Below, in pieces: positions 12,720-23,989 of a stretch of DNA of 64,000 nt. Numbering within the stretch: position 1 is the first letter of the stretch; every line of letters starts with the position of its first letter. The notes beneath the pieces are model-generated. The model made no database searches. It had not been told where the DNA came from and worked only from the letters and a program-made list of their open reading frames with translations. Position numbers and translations under genes: made by a program. Source of the DNA: Watersipora subatra (taxonomy: Eukaryota; Bryozoa; Gymnolaemata; Cheilostomatida; Watersiporidae); assembly GCF_963576615.1 (NCBI RefSeq), contig NC_088712.1, positions 52,433,114 to 52,497,113 on the forward strand, written 5' to 3'.

Positions 12720-13016
12720 CTATATAAAATTATCATGGCAGAAGCTCTCCGGAAAAAAACTGGTTTGGCAAAGGTTTGTGCTGCAAAAGCCAGCTGGGCT
12801 ACAATCTAAAAAACTACAACCAGCAGTGCTTAAGCTGGCATGAGTAAAGCCAGAGCAGCTGAAGCCTTTGAGGCTAAAGCTGTTGCGGTTAAAGCCAGCG
12901 GGGTCAATGTTGGCATTGCTAAACACGGCGTGAAGAATGGTTGTGCAGCTAAAGCCGACCCCTGTTAAAGCCAGAAAAGCTAAAGCCAATGTGGCTAAGG
13001 TCGGTGCCAAGACCAC
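12720..13016 (-). repeat. 15-bp periodic minisatellite with an open minus frame of pentapeptide-like repeats
   Basis: The plus strand repeats units of the kind G-C-T-A-A-A-G-C-C with a period near 15 bp. The minus strand is open for 98 residues. It starts MVLAPTLATLALAFLALTGV (hydrophobic, signal-peptide-like) and continues in blocks of five: PAGFN, RNSFS, LKGFS, CSGFT, HASLS, TAGCS, FLDCS, PAGFC, STNLC, QTSFF, PESFC. Aromatic or aliphatic residues fall at position 4 and small residues at position 5, as in pentapeptide-repeat proteins of the A(D/N)LXX type. There is no splice or promoter evidence. A 15-bp tandem repeat without stops gives such a pattern for free, so treat it as a minisatellite first and a gene second. 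Confidence 0.6.
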
Positions 13017-13019
13017 ATT

Positions 13020-14596
13020 AACAAGTGAGAAATGCAGGCAGAACTAACTCTTGTATCGGTGACAATGAGTCCATTTTCCTTCAAGGCTTTCTCAACAGCT
13101 ATAAGAATAATAAGTAAGTTGTGTTGTTCTGGTTGTTCTCTTCAGAGATATCCAGTCATCCAGCTACTCCACCATACATGTCAACCAGAGCATCAACTTC
13201 CTGCACCGTCTTTAAACACTTTTAGTCACATTTTTCCATTTTTTAGAATATTTAAATAGGTATTACGATTATCATAAATTGTTGATGATTGCTTATAATA
13301 TTAAGTTCCTTTAGGTTATTTCAATTGGACATATTTTTTTATAATTTTGTTTGATTGTTAAGCATTAACTTTTTGGAGATCGTTCGAAAGAACCTAACCA
13401 TAATTTGCGAAGGAAACAGCTGTGTTCTTTCACTACCCCACAAAGACCCAAATGGTTAGACTGCACATATCAAGTAAATATATACATTTGTATGTCTCAA
13501 ATATCTAAATGTATGTATACAGCCAAGAGTGCGCATGCAAATTAATTGCATTCAATGAGACTTATTGATGCACTGCCTTGCCTTGCTCATCTAACTTCTG
13601 TATATAGAGCATATCGATACTCTTCACCTTCTGCTGGGAAGGCCGACTCGGTAGCAGGTCGGTGGTTTGTTTGCTGGCTCAGTCGTAGGTTGGTCTTCCT
13701 CTCCACCATATTGATGGCCGGTCTGGTATGGCTGTCTAAATTCTTGACAGCTAAGAGGGGCAATATTGTCATTTGATCGGTTAGCTCATTTTAAACCTGG
13801 GCCAGGCTATTGCTTGCCGGTAATTTTTTCTACGTAATTTGAACATATTTCGTTGTCAGTAACGTCTGTGGTTGATCAATTGAAAAAATTGTTTCCTAGT
13901 TGGATTGCGCTAACTAATGAGTGATAATTGATAGTCAACTAGTGTTTATGTTTTGAGATACACCTCATTCATAAGCTTGAATAAATCATTTACTTTTAAA
14001 AAACCGGCTCTATTGCTTGAGTATTTTTAAAGAAGTGTTATCACAATAGTACAGTAAAAAGAAGACTAGATTAGGATAAAGGTCTTATAAATTAAAGATT
14101 TTAATTTCTACCAGTTGGTTTCAGCTGGTTGCATTAGATGTAGTGTTAGTTTCAGCGTAGTCTGTTGATTTCGGCTTCCTTCTGTTTGGGTTGGTAAATT
14201 GTATCACCCAAAGTACTTGGCTCTGCACAGGGCATTGGCTATGGCAAATAATGAAAAATTAATAAAAATATCCAACTCTAAGTTGGAGTTGTTCCGTCTT
14301 TTTATTCTCTTTTTATTAAATTACTTCATTATATACAGTGTTTAAATTGCACTGGTTTTTTGTGCATTTTTTATTTAGATTGTATCTTCATTCTTTCTAA
14401 TTTCTTACTTTTCAGATGCTTTATCTGATGCATCATTCTTAGTTCCACTTTTTAAAATAACTAATCTACAAAATTTATCACAAAGTTTTTATCCCTGATC
14501 TCTTTAATTCTAAAAAAAAGCTTTGAGTCATATTTTTATTGCTTCCGCTACTTGAACTATAATTTTTGAATCTGATAGTATAATTGTAATAAGGGT
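13020..14596. other. No gene seen
   Basis: Short chance frames only. A somewhat GC-richer patch at about 13620-13770, with several GGTCGGT- and GGCCGG-like words, has open frames on both strands (13546-13776 plus, 13587-13772 minus) but no recognisable protein. Confidence 0.45.
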
Positions 14597-15665
14597 AGAG
14601 TATGAAGAGTGGTTTAATGTTGTTCAAACACAGCTGAATAAAAATGTAAGGAACTGCAGACAGATATTCATTAGACTAAAACTCTGATGTTTTAATAAAG
14701 TTTTAGAGCGATTTATTGAACATTTTTTGTATGTAAAATAAAATACTAGCTTTAGTTTGCATCATTAAAAGAGCGCTTGACGGAAGTGTTTAAAACATGC
14801 GTAGTTGTCCTCTCATCTCCAGTATTATGTTCATATGTCACAAGTCAATGTACACTATTTACTTCACCCTTAAACTGACGAAATAAGTTAAACTGATAAA
14901 TGGGAAAATATTGTTTAATATCTATTTAACTATTAAAATTACTAATTTCTTGGCAGTCTAGTCTTCCATGAGTTACCCTTTGACATCCTAATAAAGTGTG
15001 GAGTTTAACTACTTACATAACCATTTGGATGTGTCAGCACATGATTTATTAGAGAAGGTGATAAGAGTGTCAGGCTGCCAAACCTAATGTCTCGAGTTCA
15101 AATCCTGAAAGGTGATAGAGCTTTAGCCTCCAACTGTGGCTTTAAACGGATGTGTGTGGCTCTTATTATAGTAAAACCTATAGTAATGACTAACAGATTA
15201 ATTGACATAAGGAAACTGAATAAAGAAAGTGGATGACAAACAGACCAGAGTATTCGTTTCATCAATTTACCTGTACTATGGGTAACCAAAGTTTATTAGT
15301 AACTCATTTTTATTAAAAATAATTGCAAAGAATTAAGTAGTAAAAGCTCATTTAACAAGTTATTTTGGTTTGATAAAGAGCAAATAACATACACAACAAT
15401 TGACATGAGTTTTATAATGTCAAAACCTATATTTGCCAACTACAAAACTGGTAAGCGTAAAATAATAATTGCCCTTTATGTTACACTAAGATTGTTGTTA
15501 GAAACTTTTTACAAAGATGGCGTTTATCAAATTTCTTCTGTTCTGGATGTTCATTAACAACAAACTAATGAGGTACATGGATAGGAGGTGGAGGGTTGTG
15601 GGACAGGAAGAATAAAGATCTGTAGCAGCCAAACCTGTACATAGTTTGAAGCCGATATGGGAACC
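14597..15665 (+). repeat. Repeat R1, right half of a split copy
   Basis: The segment aligns with the reverse complement of 30765-31850. Landmarks include AAACTCTGATGTTTTAATA near 14680, TAGCTTTAGTTTGCATCAT near 14750, AACATGCGTAGTTGTCCTCT near 14800, CACAAGTCAATGTA near 14840 and GGGACAGGAAGAA near 15600. Together with 7765-9150 it rebuilds the uninterrupted minus-strand copy. Confidence 0.8.
15045..15180 (+). repeat. tRNA-derived SINE-like module inside R1
   Basis: A RNA polymerase III B-box-like word (CGAGTTCAAATCCTG) lies about 40 bp after an A-box-like GTGTCAGGCTGCC. The module then runs through CCAACTGTGGCTTTAAACGG. The same word order occurs in the minus-strand R1 copy near 31280-31385 and in the isolated copy at 47050-47190. 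Confidence 0.55.
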
Positions 15666-16320
15666 AGGATTGAGTACAGTGCAATTCTGGCCCAGTAATA
15701 TAGACACGAGGTACAATTACATGTTTACCTCAAACGGATTTGTTTGGTCCGTTCCCACAAAATGACAAACTTCTTTAAATGACTTGAACTTAACACCATT
15801 ACCTCAAAAAGTATTTTTCCAATGCCTACCGAGACTGTTATTATCACTTTAGAGTATCAATTTGCTCCAAGCCATATAGACTAACATCAACTATTAGTAG
15901 TTTATAGGCTTTTTTATTACCATCATCAGCAAAATACTTCCATTAAGGTATTTTTTAAAGGTTTCCAAAGGATCCAATTTTACCAAATATCTGCTTTGCG
16001 ATGGCCCTCCATAAGCAAGGAAAAGCCACGTAACTTTCAGATAAACTTAATGTGAAGTTAACAAAAATCATTTTGGTTAAAATGCTCAAGAGAAAGAGAT
16101 GTATTTTTTCTGAGTGATTTAATTTTGATTATGTTTGCCAATTTTAACCTGAGAAAGTCCTGGCAGATACATCACCTAAAACAACAAACAAATCTCAAGT
16201 GATAGAAAAATATCTATACTTTCGGATAAAATTATTCAATACTTCACATGAGAGGCCCTTTAACTTGCAAAAAGCAATATATAATTTTGATTTATATATA
16301 GTTTGTATATGTACATGCAT
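15666..16320. other. No gene seen
   Basis: AT-rich DNA without supportable features. Confidence 0.45.
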
Positions 16321-16575
16321 TCAGTGATAAATACATGCACTTGTAAAATTGATTTGATAGCTTGGACGCTCTAAAAACTCGAACACTTTTGCTCGGTACC
16401 GTGAAGTTTGATTTATCCGAGTTTTTCTGTACTTCCAACCCAAAAACTCTTCGACTCTGACTGCCATCTTCTTTTTGTATTTGTGTCTCAAATGAAGGAG
16501 CACGAGCAACTTCAATTTTCCGCTGAGAGCGGCCATTTTTGAAAAGACTTTGTGACTCCGTAGCTGCCTGGCCAT
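16321..16575 (-). CDS. Small basic open reading frame, unrecognised
   Basis: An 84-residue frame from an ATG in a moderate context (GCATGG). It is rich in lysine and arginine: the N-terminal part has a leucine run (KLKLLVLLHL) followed directly by a basic run (RHKYKKK), then a W-K-Y-R-K-T-R segment. The leucine-then-basic start recalls the N-terminus of some invertebrate HARBI1-like nucleases, but no catalytic region follows and the match is weak. The local base composition is higher in GC than the flanks. No neighbouring exon was found. It may be a relic or chance. Confidence 0.25.
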   Translation of the reverse strand: MARQLRSHKVFSKMAALSGKLKLLVLLHLRHKYKKKMAVRVEEFLGWKYRKTRINQTSRYRAKVFEFLERPSYQINFTSACIYH

Positions 16576-17450
16576 GCGGTCACTAGCGAAGCAGGTTTAT
16601 GTGAACAGAAGCTGTTTACTGACGGCTCCTTGAGAATTCCTATCATACTTTACAGTGTTGTCATTGAATCTCAGCTTTATCTAGAAATCCTCAGCATTGT
16701 GTAGACAAAAATTATTGAACTGTGAATTGGGTCAAAGAGAAAAGATTCCTTCAAGGTCTCCTAGGCATAGCCATAGACTCCTTCACTTTTATTGATTTCA
16801 TTAACTAAAACTTCTGTCGATTTCAGGTGCAATGCTTGTAACTTATGAATACAGTTTGCTTTGGTGGTACATTTTATTGCATGAATCAACACATGGTTAG
16901 ATAAATATTAACTTTATTTACACTGGTCAAGGCCATTTACAAAAAAATGAACCATTAGACATAAACAATGGTATCTATTGATATTTTTTATCTGTGATGA
17001 TTAAATTGTTGCACATATTTTAAATGCCTCTTTGGTGGAAACTATTAAATTTTCCACAGCTACCAAGTTCTGAACAAAACTATATAAATTTAATCATGAA
17101 TTAATTTGTTAAGAAATTGTTGTTTTATTTATGCCTAGCTCAACTTGTATTCAGTTGACGCATTTCGCAAATATTTGCTCTTTTTTTATTGAAATTATTT
17201 GTAGTTCAGGGAAAAGCTGCTGGCAAGTAGTTTGGTAGTTGAGACATGCTAGCAGTAGCAGTATCTTTTAAGGTGAAGGTCATGCAAATATTTAACTTGA
17301 TGATTATTAAGGAGTGGAACACTCAGGTAGGACAATAGTAAGACTCACAGATCAATGAGGTTTTGCCCTTGATTCAGACTATAACTGACAATAAGCACAA
17401 CACAACAAAGTGTTTATTCTTATTGTTACAATGAAATGAGCTAAATAAAC

Positions 17451-17639
17451 CTTGGTTGATTTGATTGCCCGATCCAACAGCTATTTTCTCAGTCATAATA
17501 ACTGCAGCTGCAATAACAAACTCATCATTCTTTGGTTCTATCCACTCAGTTGCTACAGTGAATAGTGAGTTGCCTCTGGTCTGCCAGCTCTTGTCAGAGA
17601 GAGGCGCCCCCGCTCCCAGTATGTTTAAATATTTGTGCA
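17451..17639 (-). CDS. Candidate internal exon, phase 1-1, product unknown
   Basis: A 189-nt open segment sits between an acceptor (aaatatag|TG) and a donor (CAACCAAG|gtttat). Two bases complete a codon at the start and one base is left at the end, so it is a symmetric phase-1 exon like those of the Ig receptor. The translation begins HKYLNILGAGAPLSDKSWQT and contains VATEWIEPKNDEF followed by a small hydrophobic stretch (VIAAAVIMT) and VGSGNQINQ. Composition is more protein-like than the surroundings, but the opposite strand is also open and the polypyrimidine tract is poor. No family was recognised and no partner exon was found within several kb. Confidence 0.35.
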
Positions 17640-18349
17640 CTATATTTGCAAATATTTAATTCAGTTTTGTGGATTTGTACCAAAACTAGGTTCTCAAGAC
17701 TCTGAATATTGTAACAAAAGAAACGTAAAAATCAGACGTAAATTAGGACAGCATGCCTAAATGTAATTAATCAATTTAAAAAGTAGATAAATGTAAAAAG
17801 GAACTATGCAAGTGTAACAATTGAGTATATGAACGTTTATCAGGTGGGTAGACAAACATAACAAGTATGTAGGTAAATGTGACAGTTTTTGTAACTTATT
17901 AAGACATATAAAAACACCTATTGACGGTTTGTACTGTTTGGATCTTTTTATACGTTCTATATTTCTACTGCAGGTTTAAACTCATACATTTTATTTTTAA
18001 AGAAAAATTACTAGAGGCTAGAAAACATGTTTTAGTAAAATAGAGAGTAGTTATTAACCAAAAGCACTTGCATTGACTACCGGATGAAAATATATATTCA
18101 GGTATATGTAACACATAAGTTTCTGTCTACAGTTGCAAGGCTTTGTGGAGAGTAAAATTTCAACATTGCACTCTGGTTTATTGGCAGACCATGCAAAGCT
18201 TTTCAAGAGGTCAATACCATAGATTTTTATATGGAAGTTTTATTTTTTTTAGTGAATTTTCATTGTCTTGTCTCTTAGATCCTTGAGCTGTATAGCTTTT
18301 TATCCTAGCCTTTGTTCTATATGCCTCGTAATTGGCGACCGCTCCTGCA
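17640..18349. other. No gene seen
   Basis: AT-rich DNA without supportable features. Confidence 0.45.
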
Positions 18350-18515
18350 TTCTGCAATTTTAACTTGTTTTTACTACTTCTCACAGTTGGTCAGCAATTT
18401 ATTTTCTCATGTTTATTTAGGTTTCTTCTCTTCCTATGCATTTATTATTCACCGTGACACGTTTTGGTAAATTTTAATCATTTTTAAAATCTTGGCCTCG
18501 ACTATTGAGCATCAT
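18350..18515 (+). repeat. Dispersed repeat, copy 2 (matches 5060-5220)
   Basis: Same-orientation counterpart of 5060-5220, sharing the ACTACTTCTCAC, TTCTCTTCC, CATTTATTATTCACC and GACACGTTTTGGTAAA landmarks in the same order. Confidence 0.6.
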
Positions 18516-18997
18516 AGACTTAGTTGATGTGTTTACCAAATTTAATGAAAGAGTTAGCTATTTTTAAAGGATTGAGTTCCGCAAATAAATTCTAACTCTA
18601 CTAGTATGCTTAGTAGAAAAATATCATTATTTTGATTATGCAGTTATTTCTATAGCTCATATGCATAAACATAATAGAGGTTTTTAGGGTATTACATGTA
18701 TAATAGTAATATAATTTTAGAATTAACCTTTCTCTTTTGCAGTCAGTCAATGAACTTATGATTGTATCCCACAGAGCTGCTGGAAAATGTTGACGTGATT
18801 TTTGAGCTTCAGCGGTTCGATTTATGACAAATAAAGTTGCTTCATAGATAGATATATCATGAATTTATTTATTTTATCCAAGAAGGAATAAAAAAGAATT
18901 ATATCGATATATTGCCAAGGACTCAGCAAATAGACCCCTGTAGAATATTTTTTGAAATTAAATTGTTGAAGTAATACAATCAGGGGTTATTTTACAG

Positions 18998-19221
18998 ATA
19001 TTAAACTTGAAGAAGAACGCTCTGGAGAACAATCTCTGAGCCTCAATCTGACTTTCATCAGACAATCAAAAGTGGTATCATTAGAGCTGATGTAACTGCC
19101 AAGTGAGGTTGTAACTAGATCTGTACGTTAAAATGTGGAAAACAAACTGTTAGTCATGCCGATTCTGAAAATGATGTAGATGAACACCTGATGTCTTGCA
19201 TTGGAGCTGTTCCAGGATCAG
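18998..19221 (+). pseudogene. Broken Ig-like exon of the receptor family
   Basis: Lies between acceptor ttattttacag and donor GATCAG|gtatat. It is 224 nt long, one base shorter than the 225-nt Ig exon at 40283-40507, to which it aligns from end to end. The first part reads IKLEEERSGEQSLSLNL, matching IDFEEGHSGEQSLTLNP of the intact exon. It then hits in-frame stops, and after the frame change the end reads SENDVDEHLMSCIGAVPGS, matching the F-strand cysteine region of the intact exon. Stops and the single-base loss mark it as a pseudogene exon. It lies on the opposite strand from the intact gene, 365 bp from a piggyBac insertion. Confidence 0.85.
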
Positions 19222-19585
19222 GTATATCAGTATTATCGATAATATATCTACAGTACAGATGTTCTTGTAGCATGGAGTTAGCTATCACGGTCGGCTTAAG
19301 AACATAAACGCTTCAGCGAATCTTTTCCCAGTGCTTCTGATAACAATTAGTATTGTTGGTTTGGTAAACAAATGCTGAAGTAAAATAAGTGGTCGAGACG
19401 GATTGAACCCTTTTATTTAGTGTTCGATCATGCAGTAGGTTGCTTATTTGTTTCAAGATACCAAGTACCATTTTAGTTGATTCTTACTTTTGGTATTTAT
19501 AAAATGAACACAAAAATGTATGATGCACCATAACAAACATTTTTGGAATATCTCATGATGGTATGACAGGAAGACAAACCCCTAT

Positions 19586-22445
19586 TTAACCCTTTCTAGC
19601 ATGAATTACTTTTTAGTTAACCAAACTGCTCCAAAATTTGATTTTACTATCAGCTTTAAGACTTGTTTGTCCTGATATTAGCAAATTTTAAATTGCTCAA
19701 TGACATCAAAGATTTTTTACCATGTCCACATATGTGTACACCATGCATCCGTTCACCAATTCGCATTGTCCACGTATGTGGACGTAGAGCTAATTACAGG
19801 AACAATATGTTGTTTAGGCTGACATATTATGAACATTTTGCAAGATCTATCACACATACATGTAAGACATATATATATTATGACATATATTTGTATCACT
19901 CAGTCGACATATCTTTCGAAGACTTCACAAAATTGAAAATGCACTGCGACAACCTCAAATCATGAGGGGATACAGCAATATTTTTTGTACACAGACGAGT
20001 GTCTGCTCGACGAGTTACTGGTGATAGTCAGCAAAGCACTCCGGGCAGAGGTATACTTGGCAGACACCACACATATACCTGCACCGCTTTGGGCAAGCCA
20101 TGCTTCTGCATCGTGAAGCATTTTTCTGCTCTTTCTTTTCTGGAAAATGGCCAAGCGACAGATTTTTTCGGAGAGTAGCTGGAGGTTGTAGCCGAGACAA
20201 TTTAGCCGGAGGTACTGCTTGAGAAGATGATGGACGACCTCTGCTTTTCTTGCTTCCCAATGATAAACCCTTACCAATTAGGGCTGTTGCGACACTGCTT
20301 CGAAAAGCCAGCAGATCAAGGGGAGAGCCTTCTTCAAGCCATCTGTAAATGACCCAGCTGTTTGAAATGGCAAGATTCAAGAAATGAAAAAATATCCGAA
20401 GGTACCATTTCTTCTGCTTCAGGTTGTGGCGATAGCAAGACACAAGGAAATCTGTCAAGTCCACTCCCCCCATGTGCTGATTATAAATTTCTATAGCAAA
20501 TGGCCTTGTGACATTCACTTTTGCCTTCTCTTTTTTGTCCCATCTCTCCACATAGCTTAGAGGCTCGACTCCAGCAAATGTGCTCGCTGTATGAACAAAG
20601 CTGTTGTCATTCCACTTGACAACAGTAACATCACACTGGCTTGTTGTGTACGAGAATTCTCCTCGTCTTTTCATGCTTTTATCCTCTGCCAATATGTTCT
20701 CAGCACCCAACAGCCTGTTTTTCCTCAACGTACCAGTGCTCAGAATTTTCTTCTCACGAAGTGTTTTTAACAGCTCCATGGTGGTGAAGAGGTTGTCAAA
20801 AAAGACTTTGTGGTACTTTCCTTCTAACCCTACACACAGGCGCATCACTACATCTGCACATAAACCCAACTCTTTTTCAGGCCGATTTCCATTAGCTCCT
20901 TGATGTATTTCAAAATCGTAAACATACCCAGACACACCTGACCGTACCCAGACCTTGTATCCCCACTTTTTAGGTTTGCTGCGTATGTACTGCTTTAGTG
21001 AACTTCATCCAGTAAATGGTATCATCATCTCATCTACACTATGGAACTCCTCAGGTGTGACGGCAGACTTGAATGTAGAATTCATTGCGTCAAGAAATGG
21101 TCGAATCTTTTTCAAGCGATCGGTCGATTCTGTGTTTTCTGTGTTATCAGCAAAGTGTAGAAATCGCCGTATTCTCTCAAATCTATTCACTGACATGGCG
21201 TTAGCAATCAAGTTGCATCTCAAGCCTGTGTTAGACGACCAGTACATTCGTAGTCTGGAGTAGCGGATGTAAGTCATGACAATGTTGATCCCAAGAAATA
21301 TAAAGAGCTCACCTTTTGTCAAGCCTAAAGGAGTATCTATGCTTTGTTGATTTGCATACAAGTTCGATTGGTAAACAATGTCATCAAGAAGCTGATCGGT
21401 AAAGTAATGACTGAATATGTCTATTGGCTCAATATTTCCACCTAGATGAATAGTGACTTCACGCTGTCCAGAAAAAGCAGGAATGTTGTTTACGTGGCTA
21501 TTATCACAATTTGCATTCCATGTGAGACTTGAAGGCTTACACTGCTTCTTTGGTAAAGCAGTCTTTTTTTCTCGGGTAGTTGGTGCTTGCGCTTTTGATA
21601 ACTGTCCTTTTGTGATCGACTTTGGAGTAGACGTGACTTTTGATGTAGATGGTTGATCAATGCTGTTAGCTAAACTTTCAGAGAGAGCTGAGGATGTATT
21701 GCAGCTATACTCTTCATCGCTGCTACTTTCAGTTTCTACATACTCTTTCAACTGATTTTGTGGGCTCCAATCCTCATCTAGGTCACTGTCAGCACTTATC
21801 AAGTTATCCTCACTATCGCTGCCAAGTGCAGCTGCAAGCACATCATCGGAAAAAATCCTTGGATTGGTACGCTTCCTTCTATCCATCTAGAAACATAAGA
21901 GCTATAGTTGTGTAACACTGCCTTAGTCTCTCCAATATCATACTGTGCATATATTTTATGCTCATAAAGCAAATCATGTTTTGAAATCTGCATTCCAGCA
22001 ACAATGGATGCCATGCATAATGTACTTGTTGGTGAAATGCAAGTTCAATTGTTGCATGGTGTACACATGTGTGGACATCCACTGAAGTGGCCTAACTGAT
22101 TTAGCCACATAATTTACTTCAATTTCTGCTTTTCCATTGCATGCTTGTCACTTTTATACACAAGAAAACAAAATTCAGAAGGCTCTACAGATGCACAGCA
22201 ACCCAATAGCACAACAAAACATGTCAGTATATTTCAGTACTAACCTTTGATGAGCAATCCAAACTAAGTTTCCCTCCAAAACATTGACCTTGACCTCATG
22301 ACAAAATTCCACTCACATGGTGAGAAGCCAACTCCAGAGTCTAACTAATGCTTCAATTGAAGTTGCTGTATATGCTCAAAACAACATTTTGTAGCTGCTA
22401 TAAAATGGTGTACACATGTGTGGACGTTGCGCATGAAAGGGTTAA
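19586..22445 (-). mobile_element. piggyBac-family DNA transposon, element 1, complete ends
   Basis: The element is bounded by TTAA at 19586-19589 and 22442-22445, the piggyBac target duplication. Both ends then start CCCTTTC reading inward, followed by GCATG (left) or ATGCGC (right). Inside each end are palindrome-rich subterminal repeats of one type. On the left they are tgtccacatatgtgtacacc (19723-19742) and tgtccacgtatgtggacgta (19767-19786). On the right, in inverted orientation, they are ggtgtacacatgtgtggaca (22058-22077) and ggtgtacacatgtgtggacg (22407-22426). These are natural candidates for transposase binding sites. The transposase gene runs on the minus strand and carries one premature stop. 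Confidence 0.9.
20015..21886 (-). pseudogene. piggyBac transposase with one in-frame stop
   Basis: One frame runs for 624 codons from ATG at 21886 to the stop at 20015, broken only by TGA at 21007-21005, where the family usually has arginine or lysine after the DEMM-x-P-F-x-G motif. The protein would be 623 codons long without the break. Its N-terminus is acidic and Ser-rich (to about residue 135). The DDE-type domain follows: the first catalytic Asp is D285 (SVDEMMIPF), the second D364 (VFFDNLFTT) and the third D476 (HMGGVDLTD). The tail is a Cys-rich zinc-binding module (CRYMCGVC, YLCPECFADYH). All three catalytic residues and the zinc ligands survive, so the lesion is young. Two separate shorter proteins could be read, but neither would hold the full catalytic triad. 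Antisense frames over this region are shadows. Confidence 0.93.
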
Positions 22446-23568
22446 TGAAGTTTGTCAAAGCATGCAAAAAAACAGTCTACAAGCATCTTCAGAATGTTTT
22501 GTAAAGATACTTTGATTGGTCAAGTAAATAATACCAATATTAATTTTTACCAATGTTATTTTACAAATTTCAATTTTTATGGAACATAATTAATTGGCAA
22601 CAGCAAACTTAGCAATAAAATTATTGACAAAGATCTCGGTGAGAAATTCGTATTGAATGTTTATAGGCACCCATCGTATAGGTACCACACATATGTTCAG
22701 ACATTAAAATTGTGCCTGCAGTCTAAGTGTATTTCTAAGTTCATTCACACTACTGATCGCCATTATACGTAAGATTATTGCTTTGCTACAGACCTGTTTA
22801 TCCAGTGCATCAACTATTTACCTCTCTTAAAACTTGTTATTTTTTAAGAACAATATATTTTGTTTTCGGTTTTGGCTCTAGTTACCTGGATGAACAGTTG
22901 TAAGTCAACTACATGCTTAGAAATATCTGTAAATAGTGTAGAAAACTGCAAATTTTGGTTGGTTTATTCCGGTATTGACACAGAATAGAATAAAAATGAT
23001 GACTTTGATGACTCTAGTTTCTTTTTTTACAACTTTACTATTACATTCATTTCATTGAAAATACATGTTTGTACTCTTTGCTTTAGATACTTAAAGAAAT
23101 AACCATTAGTCACCTTTGCGATTAGCAATCCGAGCAAGGGTAGTAAGAAAGTTTATTTTTAAATGGATTCTGTGTAGAGTACACAAGACAAACTTAATGA
23201 TTCTAGATCCTTAGTAATTTCTTTATCCACAACTTTGCAATTAAGACTTTTCAGATTACAAACGTTGCTACCTATGGTAAATAATTAAAAAAAGTTAATT
23301 AGCAAAGATGTGCTTTCCACAAATATCTTCTCATGTTTAACTCGAAGTTAAATTGATGCCCTATGTTTAAACGTGTATAGTAGCAGTTACAGTATTAGTG
23401 TGTCTTTCACGGCACACTAGCTAATGCATCTTTTCAGGCTCAAAGATATTAGCATAAGAGAGTAGACTTTTTAGTGTATCTATATATGTATTTTGCCAAG
23501 ATATGTCGATGAATTTGTTTTACGTCTGTTTGCATTTCGGCTATAGGCTATTAAAATTCTATGTTTTG
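22446..23568. other. No gene seen
   Basis: AT-rich DNA to the right of piggyBac element 1, with no supportable exon. A transmembrane exon belonging to the relic Ig exon at 19.0 kb was looked for here and not found. Confidence 0.45.
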
Positions 23569-23645
23569 ACAGATTTGAGCTCACTATGAGTGCATCAACA
23601 AGTTTTTTATCCAGACGTTCTACCACTGAGCTAGGACGTCATATT
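23569..23645 (-). repeat. tRNA-like SINE head
   Basis: On the minus strand GACGTCCTAGCTCAGTGGTA gives a good polymerase III A box (TAGCTCAGTGG). About 35 bases later a degraded B-box-like GAGCTCAAATC occurs. The distance fits a tRNA, but the arms do not fold cleanly and the B box is poor. It is therefore more likely the head of a tRNA-derived SINE than a working tRNA gene. Confidence 0.5.
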
Positions 23646-23989
23646 GATCATATATGTTTTCATATAGCAGATACTCATGCTAGTTATTTTAGCATTGTGC
23701 CCACGTGTCACGACGCCTTTGTTACACGGCTCTGTTGAAAGTATTTTGGGACCTAAGTTTATTTGACATGACGCTTCTTCATTTCATTCGTTGTTTTTTC
23801 TCATTTATTCCACCTCATGATATCAAACATAATTCACCTAAAACTTAAAATTTGGAGATTTGTGCGCTGATTATGTAGTTGCTCACCATGGCGAGTTTAG
23901 CATTCTCTGCTATCATATATGGTGAATTGTATGTGCACGCTAAATGACATGTTATTCAAAGCCTTATGAATCTATTAGCTATATGAAAC

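Noticed and set aside
20604..21915. Several plus-strand frames of 67-102 residues
   Set aside because: Antisense shadows of the piggyBac transposase on the minus strand.
23569..23645. Functional tRNA gene
   Set aside because: Good A box but a degenerate B box and no convincing cloverleaf; better explained as a SINE head.
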